NCBI GenBank assembly: GCA_016791145.1
Contig: JAEUNJ010000069.1
Coordinates: 27,022-91,021, forward strand
From: Rhodocyclaceae bacterium
GTDB lineage: Bacteria > Pseudomonadota > Gammaproteobacteria > Burkholderiales > Rhodocyclaceae
DNA length: 64,000 nucleotides
Direction of reading: 5' to 3'
The position numbers and the translations under genes were made by a program. Under the pieces are notes generated by a model. It searched no databases. It saw only the letters and a program-made list of their open reading frames with translations, and was not told the DNA's origin. Below are positions 9,309-19,240 of this stretch, piece after piece; position 1 is the first letter of the stretch; the number at the start of each line of letters is the position of its first letter.

Positions 9309-12058
9309 GGCGCCGCCCCCAGCCGTTCGCGGATGGCCGCGCACAGCCGTTCGTACTCGCGCCGGGCCTCGGCGAGCACCGGGCCGGCCTCGCCCGGGCG
9401 CGACTCCCTGCCCAGGCGCTCCAGTTCACGGAACAGGGCGGAGAGGGCACCGCCTCCCACGTTGGCGCTGCTCGACTTGAGGGAATGGGCGGTGCGGCGC
9501 AGGGCGTCCCCGTCGCCGGATTCGACGGATTGCCCGACCTCGGCCATCAGCGGCGCCGAACTGGCCAGGTACACTTGCATGATCTCGCGGGCCAGGGCGC
9601 CGGAGGGGTCCAGTTCGTTCAACTGGTCCAGCACCTTCGGGTCCAGCGGCTCCTGCGCGGCGGCAGGTTCTGGCGGCGGCCCGGCGGCCTCCGGGGACTT
9701 CAGCCAGCGCCTCAGGACCTGCTCCAACTGCGCCATCGTGTAGGGCTTCGCCAGGTAGTCGTCCATGCCGGCGGCCAGGCAACGGTCCCGGTCGCCTTCC
9801 ATGGCGTTGGCCGTGAGGGCGACCACCGGCAGGTGTCCGCCGCGGCCGGCTTCCAGCCGGCGCAGGCTCGCCGTCGCCGCGAACCCGTCCATGACGGGCA
9901 TGTGGCAGTCCATCAGCACCAGGTCGAATTCCTCCCGGCTCGCCAGGGCCAGCGCCTCCTCGCCGTGGTTCGCCAATTCCACGGCCAGGCCGAGCTGTCC
10001 CAGCATGGCCCGGGCGACCCGCTGGTTCACCGGGTTGTCCTCGGCCAGCAGCACCCGGCCGGCGAGCCGGCCGTGCTCGGAGGCAGGAACCGCTTCCGCC
10101 ACGGGGCGCACCGGGGTCGCCCCCTGGCCCGACATCAGGGCCCAGGTGACCACCTCGTGCAGTTCCGACTGGCGCACCGGCTTGTTGATGCAGCGGAGGA
10201 TTCCGGCCGCTTCCCGCTCGCGGGCGTTGCCCGCCGTGTGGGTCGAGGTCAGCATGACGAGCGGTGTCGCGGCGACGGCCGGGTCGGCCTTGATGGCGCG
10301 CGCCAGTCCCAGGCCGTCCATGCGCGGCATGTGCATGTCGAGGATGGCCAGGGCGTAGGGCGCCCGGCCGGCGGCCGCTTCGGCCAGGGCGGCCAGCGCC
10401 GCCTCGCCGCCCTCGACGCAGCCCACGTCCATGCGCCAGCTTCCCAACTGCTGGCGCAGGATGTCCAGGTTCGTCCGGTTGTCGTCCACCACCAGCACCC
10501 GGACGCCGTCCAGCCGCGGCGCCTCGAAGGGCTCGACCGCCACCTCGCCCGCCCGCGGCAGGGTCAGGTCGACGCGGAAGGTGGTCCCCCGGCCCACCTG
10601 GCTCTCCAGGCCGATGGTGCCGCCCATGAGTTCCACGAGGCGCCGGCAGATCGCCAGTCCGAGTCCGGTGCCGCCGAATTCCCGGGTGGTGGAACCGTCC
10701 GCCTGGGCGAAATGCTCGAACACGCGGTCCTGGGCCTCGGGCGGGATGCCGATGCCCGTGTCCTCGACGCTCAGGCGGATCGCGATGCCGTCCGCGTCGG
10801 CGGCAAGGGCCCGGGCTCGGACCACGACCTCGCCGCGCTGGGTGAACTTGATCGCGTTGCCGATCAGGTTGGCCAGGACCTGGCGCAGCCGCAGCGGGTC
10901 GCCGCGCACCGCCATGGGAAGGTTCGGCGGCGTGAGCTGGACGGCCAGTTCGAGCCCCTTCTCCGCCGCCGGCTGCGCGAACATGGCCACCGTGTCCTCC
11001 ACCAGCTCGCCCAGGTTGAAGGGCAGGCGCTCCAGCTCCATGTGGCCGGACTCGATCTTGGAGAAATCCAGGATGTCGTTGATGATGCCGAGCAGGTGGC
11101 GGCCCGACCGCATGGAGGACTCGGCATAGCTCTTCTGGGTCTCGTCGAGCCGGGTGCCGAGGAGGAGTTCCGTCATGCCGAGCACGCCGTTCATGGGGGT
11201 GCGGATCTCGTGGCTCATGGTGGCCAGGAACTCGCTCTTCGCCTGGCTCGCGGCCTCCGCCTGCTCCTTGGCGGCACGCAGCTCCGCCGTGCGGCCCTCC
11301 ACCAGTTCCTCCAGGTGGTCCCGGTGCTGGCGCAGGCCCTCGTCGCGGGCGTGGATCTCCCCGAGCATCGCGTTGAAGCTGTCCACCAGGTCGCCGATCT
11401 CGTCGTCGCTGGTCCTCGTGATGCGCAGGTCGTAGCGCTTGGTCTCGGCGACGCGCCGGGCCGTCTCGCCCAGGCGCAGGATCGGCTCGCTGATCCGCCG
11501 CTGCAGGCGGATGGCGACCGCCACCGCCAGGAGGAACAGGGCGAGGCCCATGCCGGCCGTGGCGAGGATGTCGATGCGGATCTGCGCCCACATGTCCTCC
11601 AGGTCGATGACCATCGACAGGGTGCCCAGCACTTCCGGCTCGGCGCCGGCGCGCGCCATGGCCACCATCGGGTGGTCCAGGCGCAGGCGGTTTGCCTTGA
11701 AGGGCATGCGCGCATCGAAGGAGCGGGAGGGCAGCCCCGCGAAGGCGGCGTCGGGCGTCCCCGGCGGAAACACGGCCAGCGGCTGGCCATCGGGCAGGAC
11801 CACCCGCGCCGCCACGATCTCGCGGCGCTCGCGCAGGCCGGACAGGCTCTGCTCGGCCGCCCGGCCGTCGCCGAAGAGGACGGCGGCCTCCGTGTTCGCG
11901 GCGACCACGTGGGCGAGGCTGCGCAGTTGCGACATCATGGCCGCCTGGTGGCGCAGGACGCCGGCGATGGTGAAGATGGCGATGGCCAGCACCAGGACCG
12001 CCAGGGCCATGCCGGCCAGCATCGCCAGCAGCCGTCGTTTCAGGGACGTGGCCGCCAT
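9305..12058 (-). CDS. BarA-like hybrid histidine kinase (TM-CHASE8-TM-HAMP-HisKA-HATPase-REC-REC-HPt)
   Basis: A 917-residue inner-membrane kinase. Two helices (about 10-34 and 165-190) flank a periplasmic region with the CHASE8-like [20 protein letters not shown] follows, then HisKA with His283 in [10 protein letters not shown], and an ATPase domain with [12 protein letters not shown]. There are two receiver domains ([12 protein letters not shown] and [12 protein letters not shown]) and a C-terminal HPt domain with [12 protein letters not shown]. This is the full phosphorelay layout of BarA/ArcB-type sensors. It heads an operon with two downstream receiver-containing c-di-GMP proteins that overlap it, so they are likely phosphorylation targets of the HPt (inference). 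No paired DNA-binding regulator lies nearby. Confidence 0.93.
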   Translation of the reverse strand: MAATSLKRRLLAMLAGMALAVLVLAIAIFTIAGVLRHQAAMMSQLRSLAHVVAANTEAAVLFGDGRAAEQSLSGLRERREIVAARVVLPDGQPLAVFPPGTPDAAFAGLPSRSFDARMPFKANRLRLDHPMVAMARAGAEPEVLGTLSMVIDLEDMWAQIRIDILATAGMGLALFLLAVAVAIRLQRRISEPILRLGETARRVAETKRYDLRITRTSDDEIGDLVDSFNAMLGEIHARDEGLRQHRDHLEELVEGRTAELRAAKEQAEAASQAKSEFLATMSHEIRTPMNGVLGMTELLLGTRLDETQKSYAESSMRSGRHLLGIINDILDFSKIESGHMELERLPFNLGELVEDTVAMFAQPAAEKGLELAVQLTPPNLPMAVRGDPLRLRQVLANLIGNAIKFTQRGEVVVRARALAADADGIAIRLSVEDTGIGIPPEAQDRVFEHFAQADGSTTREFGGTGLGLAICRRLVELMGGTIGLESQVGRGTTFRVDLTLPRAGEVAVEPFEAPRLDGVRVLVVDDNRTNLDILRQQLGSWRMDVGCVEGGEAALAALAEAAAGRAPYALAILDMHMPRMDGLGLARAIKADPAVAATPLVMLTSTHTAGNAREREAAGILRCINKPVRQSELHEVVTWALMSGQGATPVRPVAEAVPASEHGRLAGRVLLAEDNPVNQRVARAMLGQLGLAVELANHGEEALALASREEFDLVLMDCHMPVMDGFAATASLRRLEAGRGGHLPVVALTANAMEGDRDRCLAAGMDDYLAKPYTMAQLEQVLRRWLKSPEAAGPPPEPAAAQEPLDPKVLDQLNELDPSGALAREIMQVYLASSAPLMAEVGQSVESGDGDALRRTAHSLKSSSANVGGGALSALFRELERLGRESRPGEAGPVLAEARREYERLCAAIRERLGAAP

Positions 12059-12708
12059 CCCTATCCGCTCCTGCGCCCGGGACGGCGGGCGAGCGGTGGC
12101 GGCGATCCCGGAACCGGCGCGGTCCGCCGGACCCCCGGGGACGGATCGCGGCTTCCGGCAGGAGGACCCATCCTGACGCCGCCCCTCGGTGCCCCCGTGA
12201 CGGTCACTGCCGGATCGCTCCCGTGCCGCCCTGTGGCGGGGCCCGGGACGTGGACGTGAAGCATCCCCGGAAACGCCGGGTGCCCGGGGAAAGCGACGCG
12301 ATTCATGGTTGGATCATACGTTGCGGGCCGGCCCCGCAAGGCGAAAATTTACAATCTTCACACTCTCCCGCAGGCCGGGAATCGGGGCGTTGCCGCGGCG
12401 GCCGTCGCCGGATGCGCGGCGCGCGACCCGGCCGGCCGGGAGTGCCGTGCCGGATCCGATGACAACGGAATCATTCGCCGGATCGGCGACCGCCGGCCGC
12501 AGCCGCCAGCGCATTCGAAAGGGCCGCGCGGAGACCCGCTGCCGCATCGGCCCGCCCCTGGATACGTTGCCGCTGCTGGTGCCTGCGTCCCGTGGCGCGG
12601 CGCCCCCGCCAGCGGATGGCCGGCGAGGCCTGGGGCGGGCATGGCGGTGCGCTCCTCCGGGGCGGCGCCCGTGAGGGACGCCATCGGGCGTCAGGATTCC
12701 GCAGCCCC
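12059..12708 (+). other. 650-base gap with no convincing gene
   Basis: The gap separates the start of the hybrid kinase (minus) from the end of the FeoB-like gene (minus). Stop-free stretches exist in several frames, but none has a ribosome site, homology or normal composition. A short AT-rich patch near 12340-12360 and a minus-strand TATGAT at 12318-12313 with a poor TTGCGG 15 bases upstream could be the kinase promoter, about 250 bases from its ATG. A short hairpin (GACGCC/GGCGTC, around 12680-12695) follows FeoB but has no T run. Nothing else is recognisable. Confidence 0.4.
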
Positions 12709-14763
12709 TCAAGCTGGCCAAAGGGCTCCGAGGGACAGCAGGAGCCGCACGGCGGCGCTGATGGCCAGGGCCGCGGCGACGGAGATGCCGATGGAGATCC
12801 AAGCCTGGCGCCGGCCGACCACCTTCAGCATCACGGCGAAGGTGGACACGCAGGGCACGTAGAAGGTCAGGAAGGCCAGGAAGGTGGCGATCTGCACCGT
12901 GTCGAGGACGGTGCCGACCTCCGTGGTGCCCAGGGCCTGGGCGACCATCAGCAGCGACAGTTCCTTGCGCAGGACGCCGAACAGGATCGGAACGCCGAGG
13001 GCCACGGGCAGGCCCAGCCACCAGGCGGTGACCGGCGTCAGCGCCAGGTTGATGCCGTCGTCGGCGCCCAGGTGGTTCAGCATCGCCAGGACGACGCTGC
13101 CGGCGATCAGCAGCGGGGTGACGATGGTGAGGATGTCGCGGGTCCGTTCCCAGGTGGCGGCCAGGACCGCCCGCGGGGCGGGCAGCGCATAGGGAGGGAT
13201 GTCCTGGATCACGCCGGGCACGATGGCCGAATAGCGGCGGCCAAGCATCCGCCCCGCGACCCCGATGACCACCAGGATCAGCAGGAAGATCCCGACCACG
13301 CCGGCCGGTCCCAGGTACTTGCCGCCGAGGGCCAGGATGATGGCGGAGCGGGCGGAGCAGGGGACGAAGGTGATGAGCACGGACGCGACGATGCGGTCCC
13401 GGCCCGTGGCGACGCCGCCGGCCGCCGAGATGGCCGGCACGTTGCAGCCCAGGCCCATCAGGAAGGGCAGGGCGATGCCCCCGTGCAGCCCGATCCGGTG
13501 GAAGCCCCGGTCCACGACGAAGGCCACCCGGTGCATGATCCCGGACTCCTCGAGCAGGACGAGCAGCAACACCAGCGGCAGCATGTAGGGGACGACGATG
13601 CCGACGAGTCCCACCAGGGCGTCGGCCACGGCCCGGCCCGCGACGCCGGCCGCCGAGTCCGGCGTCCATCCGCCGACCCAGGCGGCCAGGCGCGCCGAGG
13701 TCGCGGCGTCCAGGCCGGTGGCCACCTCGAAGACCAGGAAGAGCACCAGGGCGAAGACGGCCGTGCTGCCCAGGAGACCCCAGCGGGGATGCAGGAACAC
13801 CTCGTCGAGCCAGAACTGCCAGCCGGGCGTGCCGGCCCGCGGCGCGGGCCGGCTCACCCGCTCGAACAGCAGGGCGCAGCGGTGGTGCCGGTCGGCGTGC
13901 AGCTCCTCGTGCAGCGGGCGCGGCAGGTTTGTCCCGGCGGCCCGCCGGGCCTCGTCCAGGGCCGGCACGAGGGCGGGGAAATGGGCCGCCAGCTCGGGCA
14001 CGAAGTAGTCGTCGTTCTCGGCCAGTTGCGCCACCAGCAGCGCCCGCGGCACGCGGAAGGCCTCCTGGACCTCCGCGGCCCCCACCAGGCCGCCCAGCCC
14101 CTCCAGGGCCCCGGCCACGTGGGGGCTCGGCGGCTGCGGCAGGGGACAGACCTTCTCGCGGGCGGCGCGCACCACTTCCGTGAAGAGTTCCCGCAGGCCC
14201 TTGCCCATGTGGGCCACGGTGGGAACCACGGGAACCCCGAGGGCTTCGGACAGGCCGCGCACGTGGAGGTACAGCCCCTTGTCCCGGGCCTCGTCCATGC
14301 GGTTCAGAGCGATCACCACGGGGCGGCCCAGCAGGGAGAGTTCGAGCACCAGTTCCAGGTCCCGCTGCAAGGCCGTGGCGTCGACCACCAGCACCAGGAC
14401 GTCCGGCGCCTGGAATGCCGCCGCCGGCTGCCGGGACTCGTGGCGCGCGATGGCCGGCCAGCGGTCGCCCCAGAGCAGGTACTTGAGCACCACGCGGCCC
14501 GCGTCGTCCAGGCCATGCAGTGATTCCAGCGGCGGCAGGTCCACCAGGGAGATCTGGTCGAGCCCCACGTCCACCACGCATTCCTCATAGGCGGGGCCTT
14601 CGCCGGCCAGCCGCTCGTGCTGCACGATGGCGCTGGCGGCGCCCTGGAACACGGTGCTTCGCCCGACGCCCAGACGGCCCACCAGGGCGGCCCGCGGCCG
14701 GCGCTCGCCGCGCAGCAGCGGCTCCTGCAGGCCGACGGCGCAGACCTGGGGTTGCGGATTCAT
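12709..14763 (-). CDS. feoB: FeoB-like ferrous iron transport protein with degenerate G domain
   Basis: A 684-residue protein matching FeoB over its length. It has an N-terminal G domain, a helical linker, and a membrane part with the two Gate regions and core motifs GLGCNVPA, VPCSARSA and GVLRKELSL. FeoB carries Fe(II) across the inner membrane. The G1 loop reads GRLGVGRST (from residue 29): the P-loop lysine is Arg35 and the usual GNPNxGKT is lost. G3 reads DLPPLESL instead of DLPGTYSL. G4 (ALNRMD) keeps the Asn and Asp. GTP hydrolysis may be weakened or lost. No feoA or feoC is adjacent, and I see no Fur box. The ATG at 14763 is preceded by a 33-base hairpin. It may be transcribed with yrfG. 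Confidence 0.85.
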   Translation of the reverse strand: MNPQPQVCAVGLQEPLLRGERRPRAALVGRLGVGRSTVFQGAASAIVQHERLAGEGPAYEECVVDVGLDQISLVDLPPLESLHGLDDAGRVVLKYLLWGDRWPAIARHESRQPAAAFQAPDVLVLVVDATALQRDLELVLELSLLGRPVVIALNRMDEARDKGLYLHVRGLSEALGVPVVPTVAHMGKGLRELFTEVVRAAREKVCPLPQPPSPHVAGALEGLGGLVGAAEVQEAFRVPRALLVAQLAENDDYFVPELAAHFPALVPALDEARRAAGTNLPRPLHEELHADRHHRCALLFERVSRPAPRAGTPGWQFWLDEVFLHPRWGLLGSTAVFALVLFLVFEVATGLDAATSARLAAWVGGWTPDSAAGVAGRAVADALVGLVGIVVPYMLPLVLLLVLLEESGIMHRVAFVVDRGFHRIGLHGGIALPFLMGLGCNVPAISAAGGVATGRDRIVASVLITFVPCSARSAIILALGGKYLGPAGVVGIFLLILVVIGVAGRMLGRRYSAIVPGVIQDIPPYALPAPRAVLAATWERTRDILTIVTPLLIAGSVVLAMLNHLGADDGINLALTPVTAWWLGLPVALGVPILFGVLRKELSLLMVAQALGTTEVGTVLDTVQIATFLAFLTFYVPCVSTFAVMLKVVGRRQAWISIGISVAAALAISAAVRLLLSLGALWPA

Positions 14764-14790
14764 GGGCGCCTCCGCCCGCCCGGTCCCGTC

Positions 14791-14823
14791 CCGGTGCGCC
14801 GCGCGCGGTGCGGCGCGCACCGG
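14791..14823 (-). promoter_or_regulatory. Strong hairpin in the leader of the FeoB-like gene
   Basis: CCGGTGCG (14791-14798) pairs with CGCACCGG (14816-14823), extended inward by CCGC/GCGG. It lies between yrfG and feoB, 28 bases before the feoB ATG, and has no T run. It could lower read-through or stabilise an mRNA end; no known riboswitch class is recognised. Confidence 0.4.
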
Positions 14824-14899
14824 CCCGCATCGTCGACGGGTCGGGCGAGGGATGTCCGGAGATTCGGCCGGCGCCCCGCAGGACGCCCGAAGGGGGCGG

Positions 14900-15589
14900 T
14901 CATGCGCCGGGCATCAGCTCCGCGAAACTGGAAATGGCTGCGTAGGGGCCCGTGTCCCGGGCCGGCTGGCGGGTATCCGGATTGCGTATCGCCACCAGGT
15001 GGCGGATGCCGTACTCCCGGGCGGAATCCAGGACCGGCAGGCTGTCCTCGGCGAGCAGCGTGCGCCCCGGATCGAAGGGCACGAACTGCTGGAGGCGGCG
15101 CCAGAACGCCGGGTCCTCCTTGGGCCGCCCCACCGAATGGGCGCTGACGATGCGCTCGAAATGGGGGCGCAGGCCGGTGCGCGCCATCTTCAGGGTGACG
15201 CTCTTGTGGTGGGCGTTGGTCACCAGGTGGGCCGGCAGACCCCTGGATCGCAGCCACTGGAGGAAGTCCACCACGGCCGGATGCACGGCGATCAGGTGGG
15301 CCACCTCCTCCTTCAGGCGCATGATGTCCAGTTCCAGCTCCGTCTGCCAGTAATCCACCGAGTACCAGTCCAGGGTGCCGGCCCGGGCGTGGTAGCGGGC
15401 CATCAGCTCCTCGCGGGCCGCCTCGGGGCTCAGGCCGCGGGCCTGCGCGTAGCGCAGCGGCACGTGCGCCTGCCAGAAGTGGTTGTCGAAATGCAGGTCC
15501 AGCAGCGTGCCGTCCATGTCGAGCAGGACGGTGTCGATGGCCGACCAGTCGGGGCAGGGGCCCGGCCCCTGCGTGGAGGGCGCCCTCAC
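14900..15589 (-). CDS. yrfG: GMP/IMP nucleotidase YrfG (HAD family)
   Basis: A 229-residue cytoplasmic phosphatase that removes phosphate from purine nucleotides such as GMP and IMP. HAD motif I is LLDMDGTLLDLHFDN (the FDNHFW that follows is typical of YrfG). Motif II is in HLVTNAHH, motif III is the conserved lysine of VGRPKEDP, and motif IV is LLAEDS. Length agrees with the family (about 220). The start is a GTG at 15589 that overlaps the stop of the upstream DsrE-like gene (GTGA), so the pair is translationally coupled. The functional reason for that pairing is not obvious. Confidence 0.88.
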   Translation of the reverse strand: MRAPSTQGPGPCPDWSAIDTVLLDMDGTLLDLHFDNHFWQAHVPLRYAQARGLSPEAAREELMARYHARAGTLDWYSVDYWQTELELDIMRLKEEVAHLIAVHPAVVDFLQWLRSRGLPAHLVTNAHHKSVTLKMARTGLRPHFERIVSAHSVGRPKEDPAFWRRLQQFVPFDPGRTLLAEDSLPVLDSAREYGIRHLVAIRNPDTRQPARDTGPYAAISSFAELMPGA

Positions 15590-16008
15590 GGCCGGATGTA
15601 GGCCCAGCCGGCCTGCTGCCGGCGCATGATCGCCACCACGCCCGCCTTGACGTAGCCGATGCCCGCGATCATGTCGTCCTTCGCGATCTTCTGGTTCGTC
15701 ATGGTGTTCTCGCAGGCCACCACCCGGATGCCGCCGGCCATCGCGTCCAGCACCCGGTTGGCGACCAGGGCGTCGGCCTTCAGCATGCCGATGCCGGGTC
15801 CGTAGGCGACGATCTCGACCTCCACCTTGCCGCCCAGGTCGACCTGGATGTTGCGGGCATTGTTCAGGGCCAGGGCCCATTTCTTCGGGTCCTCGTCGCT
15901 CACCTGCAGGACGACCCGGTCGGCGGGCGGGGGCGCCTGCTGGGCCCGGGAGGCCGGGCTCGCGGCGAGGAAGAGGCAAAGGGCGGCGATGCGCAGGGTT
16001 GGGGTCAT
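15586..16008 (-). CDS. Secreted DsrE/DsrF-like protein
   Basis: A 140-residue protein of the DsrE/F-like fold. A signal peptide covers about residues 1-21 (RIAALCLFLAASPASRA), so it is likely periplasmic. The body (VVLQVSDEDPKKWALALNNA, ALVANRVLDAMAGGIRVVACENTM) follows the pattern of small DsrE-like proteins, with one cysteine in VVACENTM at the position of the reactive cysteine of sulfur-relay members. A role in sulfur chemistry is possible but unproven. The ATG at 16008 has a perfect AGGAGG 7 bases upstream. It is the first gene of a unit with yrfG and perhaps feoB. Confidence 0.85.
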   Translation of the reverse strand: MTPTLRIAALCLFLAASPASRAQQAPPPADRVVLQVSDEDPKKWALALNNARNIQVDLGGKVEVEIVAYGPGIGMLKADALVANRVLDAMAGGIRVVACENTMTNQKIAKDDMIAGIGYVKAGVVAIMRRQQAGWAYIRP

Positions 16009-16204
16009 GACACGTCCTCCTGGAACAGGGTTGCCGGGTCTTCGCGCCCGGTCCGCGAAGCATAGCCGATTCGGCCGGCGGCCCCGGCCGAACCGCCGCA
16101 CCCGGAGCGGCTTGGGGTACAGACGACGGGGGCCGTCCTCGCCCGCCGTTCCGGCCGCCCAAGGACGGAGCGACGATGCCGCCGCGCGGACCGGAGCCCG
16201 CCCT

Positions 16205-17422
16205 TCATGCCCCAGGCCGCGGCTTTCGCGGCGCCAGGGCGAAGACCGCGGCCCCGAGGAGCAGCGAGCCCGCCATGCCGCCGGCCAGCGCCAGCGTGCT
16301 GTCCCACAGCAGGGGGGCCAGCACGGCCGCCGTCAACACGTTGGCCCCGGTGTGGATGACGCTCTGGCAACTCGACGCCAGGCCCCGGCGTTCCGGGAAA
16401 TGGTCCAGGGCCATCAACTGCATGGACGGCATGGTCATGGCGAGCCCGAGGGCATACAGCGGAAGCGGCAGCAGGGGCCAGGGAAAGGCGGGCGTGGCCA
16501 ACGCGTTCAGGATGCCGTTGGCGGCGGCCGCGACGGCCATCAGCCCCATTCCGAGGCCGACCGTCCGGCGTGGCGAAACCCGGCCCGCCAGGCGTCCGGA
16601 AATCCAGGAACCGGTCATGAGGCCCAGCACCGCGGGGCCGAACATCCAGCCGAAGGCCTGGGCGGAGAGCCCCAGGTGGCGCATCAGGAAGACCGGGGCC
16701 GAGAGCACGTAGAGGAACATGCCGTTGAAGCAGAAGGCCAGTGCGAAGGACAGGCGGAGGAAATCCCCATGGGAGAAGACCTGCCCGTAAGCCCGCGACA
16801 GCAGCACGGGGTGCAGCGACTGGCGGTGCGCCGGCGGCAGGGTTTCGGGGAGCCGGAACCAGGCGAGCAGGAAGATGGCCGTTCCGAACACGGCCAGGAA
16901 GACGAAGATGCCGTGCCAATCGAACCAGGCGTGGATCCAGCCGCCGATCACCGGCGCGACCGCCGGCGCGATGCCGAACAGGATGGCGATGTGCGACATG
17001 AGCTTCTGGGCCGCGGCGCCGTCGAAGAGGTCGCGCACCACGGCCCGGGACACCACCATCCCCGTGCCGGCGCACAGGCCCTGCAGGGCGCGTCCGATCC
17101 ACAGCATCTCGATGCGTTGCGCGAAGACGCAGACCAGGGTGGCGAGCACGTAGAGGACGAGCCCGCCGAGGATGACCCGCCGCCGGCCGAGGGCGTCGGA
17201 CAGGGCGCCGTGCCACAGCATCATGAAGGCGAAGGGCAGCATGTAGGCCGTCAGGGTCTGCTGGACCTGCAGTTCCGTCGCGCCCAGCGCGCCGGCCATG
17301 GCCGGGAAGGCCGGCAGGTAGGTGTCGATGGAGAACGGGCCGATGGTGGACAGGGCGGCGAGCAGCACCACCAGGCCCGGTGGCGCCCGGCCGTGGCGGT
17401 CGGGAGGCGCCGGTTCAGCCAC
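16205..17422 (-). CDS. Bcr/CflA-type major facilitator efflux transporter
   Basis: A 405-residue inner-membrane protein with about 12 predicted helices. It shows the MFS motif between helices 2 and 3 (GALSDALGRRRVILGG) and the Bcr/CflA pattern (STIGPFSIDTYLPAFPAM at the start, FGIAPAVAPVIGGWI in helix 5). Relatives are proton-driven exporters of drugs, sulfonamides or small peptides; the substrate here is unknown. The start is a GTG at 17422, overlapping the end of comM by 8 bases, so it is probably co-transcribed with comM. No regulator is adjacent. Confidence 0.87.
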   Translation of the reverse strand: MAEPAPPDRHGRAPPGLVVLLAALSTIGPFSIDTYLPAFPAMAGALGATELQVQQTLTAYMLPFAFMMLWHGALSDALGRRRVILGGLVLYVLATLVCVFAQRIEMLWIGRALQGLCAGTGMVVSRAVVRDLFDGAAAQKLMSHIAILFGIAPAVAPVIGGWIHAWFDWHGIFVFLAVFGTAIFLLAWFRLPETLPPAHRQSLHPVLLSRAYGQVFSHGDFLRLSFALAFCFNGMFLYVLSAPVFLMRHLGLSAQAFGWMFGPAVLGLMTGSWISGRLAGRVSPRRTVGLGMGLMAVAAAANGILNALATPAFPWPLLPLPLYALGLAMTMPSMQLMALDHFPERRGLASSCQSVIHTGANVLTAAVLAPLLWDSTLALAGGMAGSLLLGAAVFALAPRKPRPGA

Positions 17423-18908
17423 CGAGGCCCCGGCGGTACTGGATGGCCTCGGCGACGTGGGGGCCGCCCACCCGGTCGCTGGCGGCCAGGTCGGCGATGG
17501 TGCGCGCCACCTTGAGGATGCGGTGATAGGCGCGGGCGGAGAGATCGAGGCGGAGCATCGCCTGCTTCAGCAGCAGGGCGCCGGCCTCATCGGGCAGGCA
17601 GTGGGTATCCACCTCGTCGGGGGTCAGGCGGGCGTTGGGCTTGCCCTGGCGGGCGGACTGGCGCTCCCGGGCGGACTGCGCCCGTTCCCGGACGGCGGCG
17701 GAGGATTCGCCGGTCCCCCGCGCCGCCAGTTCCCGCTCCGGCACCGCCGGCACCTCGACCATCAGGTCGATGCGGTCCATGAAGGGCCCGGAGAGCTTGC
17801 CGCGGTAGCGCGCCACCTGGTCCGGCGTGCACCGGCATTTGCCGTTGGCATGGCCCAGCCAGCCGCAGGGACAGGGATTCATCGCCGCGACCAGTTGGAA
17901 GGCGGCCGGGAAGTCGGCCCGCCGGGCGGCCCGGGAGACGCAGATGCGGCCCGTTTCCAGGGGTTCGCGCAGCGCCTCGAGGACGCGGCGGTCGAATTCG
18001 GGGAGTTCGTCGAGGAACAGCACGCCATGGTGGGCCAGCGATATCTCCCCCGGCCGCGGCACGCCGCCGCCGCCCACCAGGGCCGGCGCCGAGGCGGAGT
18101 GGTGCGGCGAACGGCAGGGCCGCCGGCCCCAGGCGGCGGGCTCGAAGAGCCCGGCCAGGGAAAGCACGGCCGCGCTCTCCAGGGCTTCCCGCTCGCTCAT
18201 CGGGGGCAGCAGCCCGGGCAGCCGCTGGGCGAGCATGGACTTGCCGGTTCCCGGCGGGCCGCTCATCAGCAGGCTGTGGCCGCCGGCGGCGGCCACCTCC
18301 AGGGCCCGCTTGGCCTGGGCCTGGCCCTTCACCTCGGCCAGGTCCGCCATGGGGTGCGCCGCCGCCGGGGCTGCGCCGGCAAAGGGCGCCAGGGGCGCGG
18401 ACCCGTCCAGGTGGGCGCAGACCTCGAGCAGGCTGGATGCCGGCAGGATGCGCGCGTGGCGCACCAGGGCGGCCTCGGCGGCGCAGTCGCGCGGCAGCAC
18501 GAAGGCGCATCCGCCGCCCGAGGCGGCGAGGCACATGGCGAGCGTGCCGCGCACCGCCCGCAGCCCGCCGGACAGGGACAGTTCGCCGACGAACTCCAGG
18601 TCCGCGGGCGCCCCGGCGCGCAGTTGTCCCGATGCCAGCAGGATCCCCAGCGCGATGGGCAGGTCGAAGCGGCCGGATTCCTTGGGCAGGTCGGCGGGCG
18701 CCAGGTTCACGGTGATCCGGCGGGCGGGGAACTCGAAGCCGCAGTTCTGGATCGCCGCCCGGACCCGGTCCCGCGACTCCTTTACCTCGGTCTCCGGCAG
18801 TCCGACGAGGGTGAAGGCCGGGAGCCCCGGCGCCAGATGCACCTCCACCGTCACTTCCGGCGCGGCGAGGCCGTCGAGGGCGCGGCTTTTCAGGATGGCG
18901 AGGGACAT
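17415..18908 (-). CDS. comM: ComM/YifB-type AAA+ ATPase (Mg-chelatase-like)
   Basis: A 497-residue ATPase of the YifB/ComM family. The N-terminal part is Lon-substrate-domain-like (GLPAFTLVGLPETEVKESRDRV). The central AAA+ part has Walker A GPPGTGKS, Walker B GVLFLDELPEF and the family cysteine cluster (MNPCPCGWLGHANGKCRCTP). The C-terminal helical domain has the typical SARAYHRILKVARTIADL. Studied ComM proteins are hexameric helicases that drive branch migration during natural transformation; this role is assigned by family. Length is normal. No other competence genes are in view. Confidence 0.93.
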   Translation of the reverse strand: MSLAILKSRALDGLAAPEVTVEVHLAPGLPAFTLVGLPETEVKESRDRVRAAIQNCGFEFPARRITVNLAPADLPKESGRFDLPIALGILLASGQLRAGAPADLEFVGELSLSGGLRAVRGTLAMCLAASGGGCAFVLPRDCAAEAALVRHARILPASSLLEVCAHLDGSAPLAPFAGAAPAAAHPMADLAEVKGQAQAKRALEVAAAGGHSLLMSGPPGTGKSMLAQRLPGLLPPMSEREALESAAVLSLAGLFEPAAWGRRPCRSPHHSASAPALVGGGGVPRPGEISLAHHGVLFLDELPEFDRRVLEALREPLETGRICVSRAARRADFPAAFQLVAAMNPCPCGWLGHANGKCRCTPDQVARYRGKLSGPFMDRIDLMVEVPAVPERELAARGTGESSAAVRERAQSARERQSARQGKPNARLTPDEVDTHCLPDEAGALLLKQAMLRLDLSARAYHRILKVARTIADLAASDRVGGPHVAEAIQYRRGLGG

Positions 18909-19009
18909 GATGAACGGGAGGCGGGCCTGGGCCCGAGTCTACCGGAGATGCGGCGCGCCCTTCGCCGCGCCGGGTCGCGCGACGGCCGCGGGGGCGTACC
19001 CGCGCGGGA

Positions 19010-19240
19010 TCAGCGCCGCTCGAATTCGGCCACCCGCGCCTCCAGGGCGGCCAGGCGCTCCCGGGCCTTTTCCAGCAGGGCCACCTGCACCTCGTACTCC
19101 TCCCGGGTCACCAGGTCGAGGCGCGAGAAAAGGCCGCCCAGCAGGGCGCGCAGGTTCTTCTCCAGGTCGGCGGCCGGCGAGGCGGCGGCCAGCTTGGAAA
19201 TCCGGGCGCTGAAATCGTCGATGGTGTCGGGCTTGAGCAT
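19010..19240 (-). CDS. ubiK: UbiK (YqiC/BMFP family) ubiquinone biosynthesis accessory factor
   Basis: A 76-residue protein with an amphipathic N-terminal helix (DDFSARISKLAAASP) and a C-terminal coiled coil (VALLEKARERLAALEARVAEFERR), the layout of UbiK/YqiC. Family members form trimers and assist the ubiquinone biosynthesis complex. The ATG at 19240 fits the family N-terminus (MLKPDTIDD) better than starts further upstream. It is transcribed away from the porin-glnK-amtB promoter region. Confidence 0.9.
   Translation of the reverse strand: MLKPDTIDDFSARISKLAAASPAADLEKNLRALLGGLFSRLDLVTREEYEVQVALLEKARERLAALEARVAEFERR

Noticed and set aside
12305..12862. Open plus-strand frame in the gap before feoB
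   Set aside because: Its second half is antisense to feoB. The first half has random high-Arg/Pro/Gly composition and no ribosome site.
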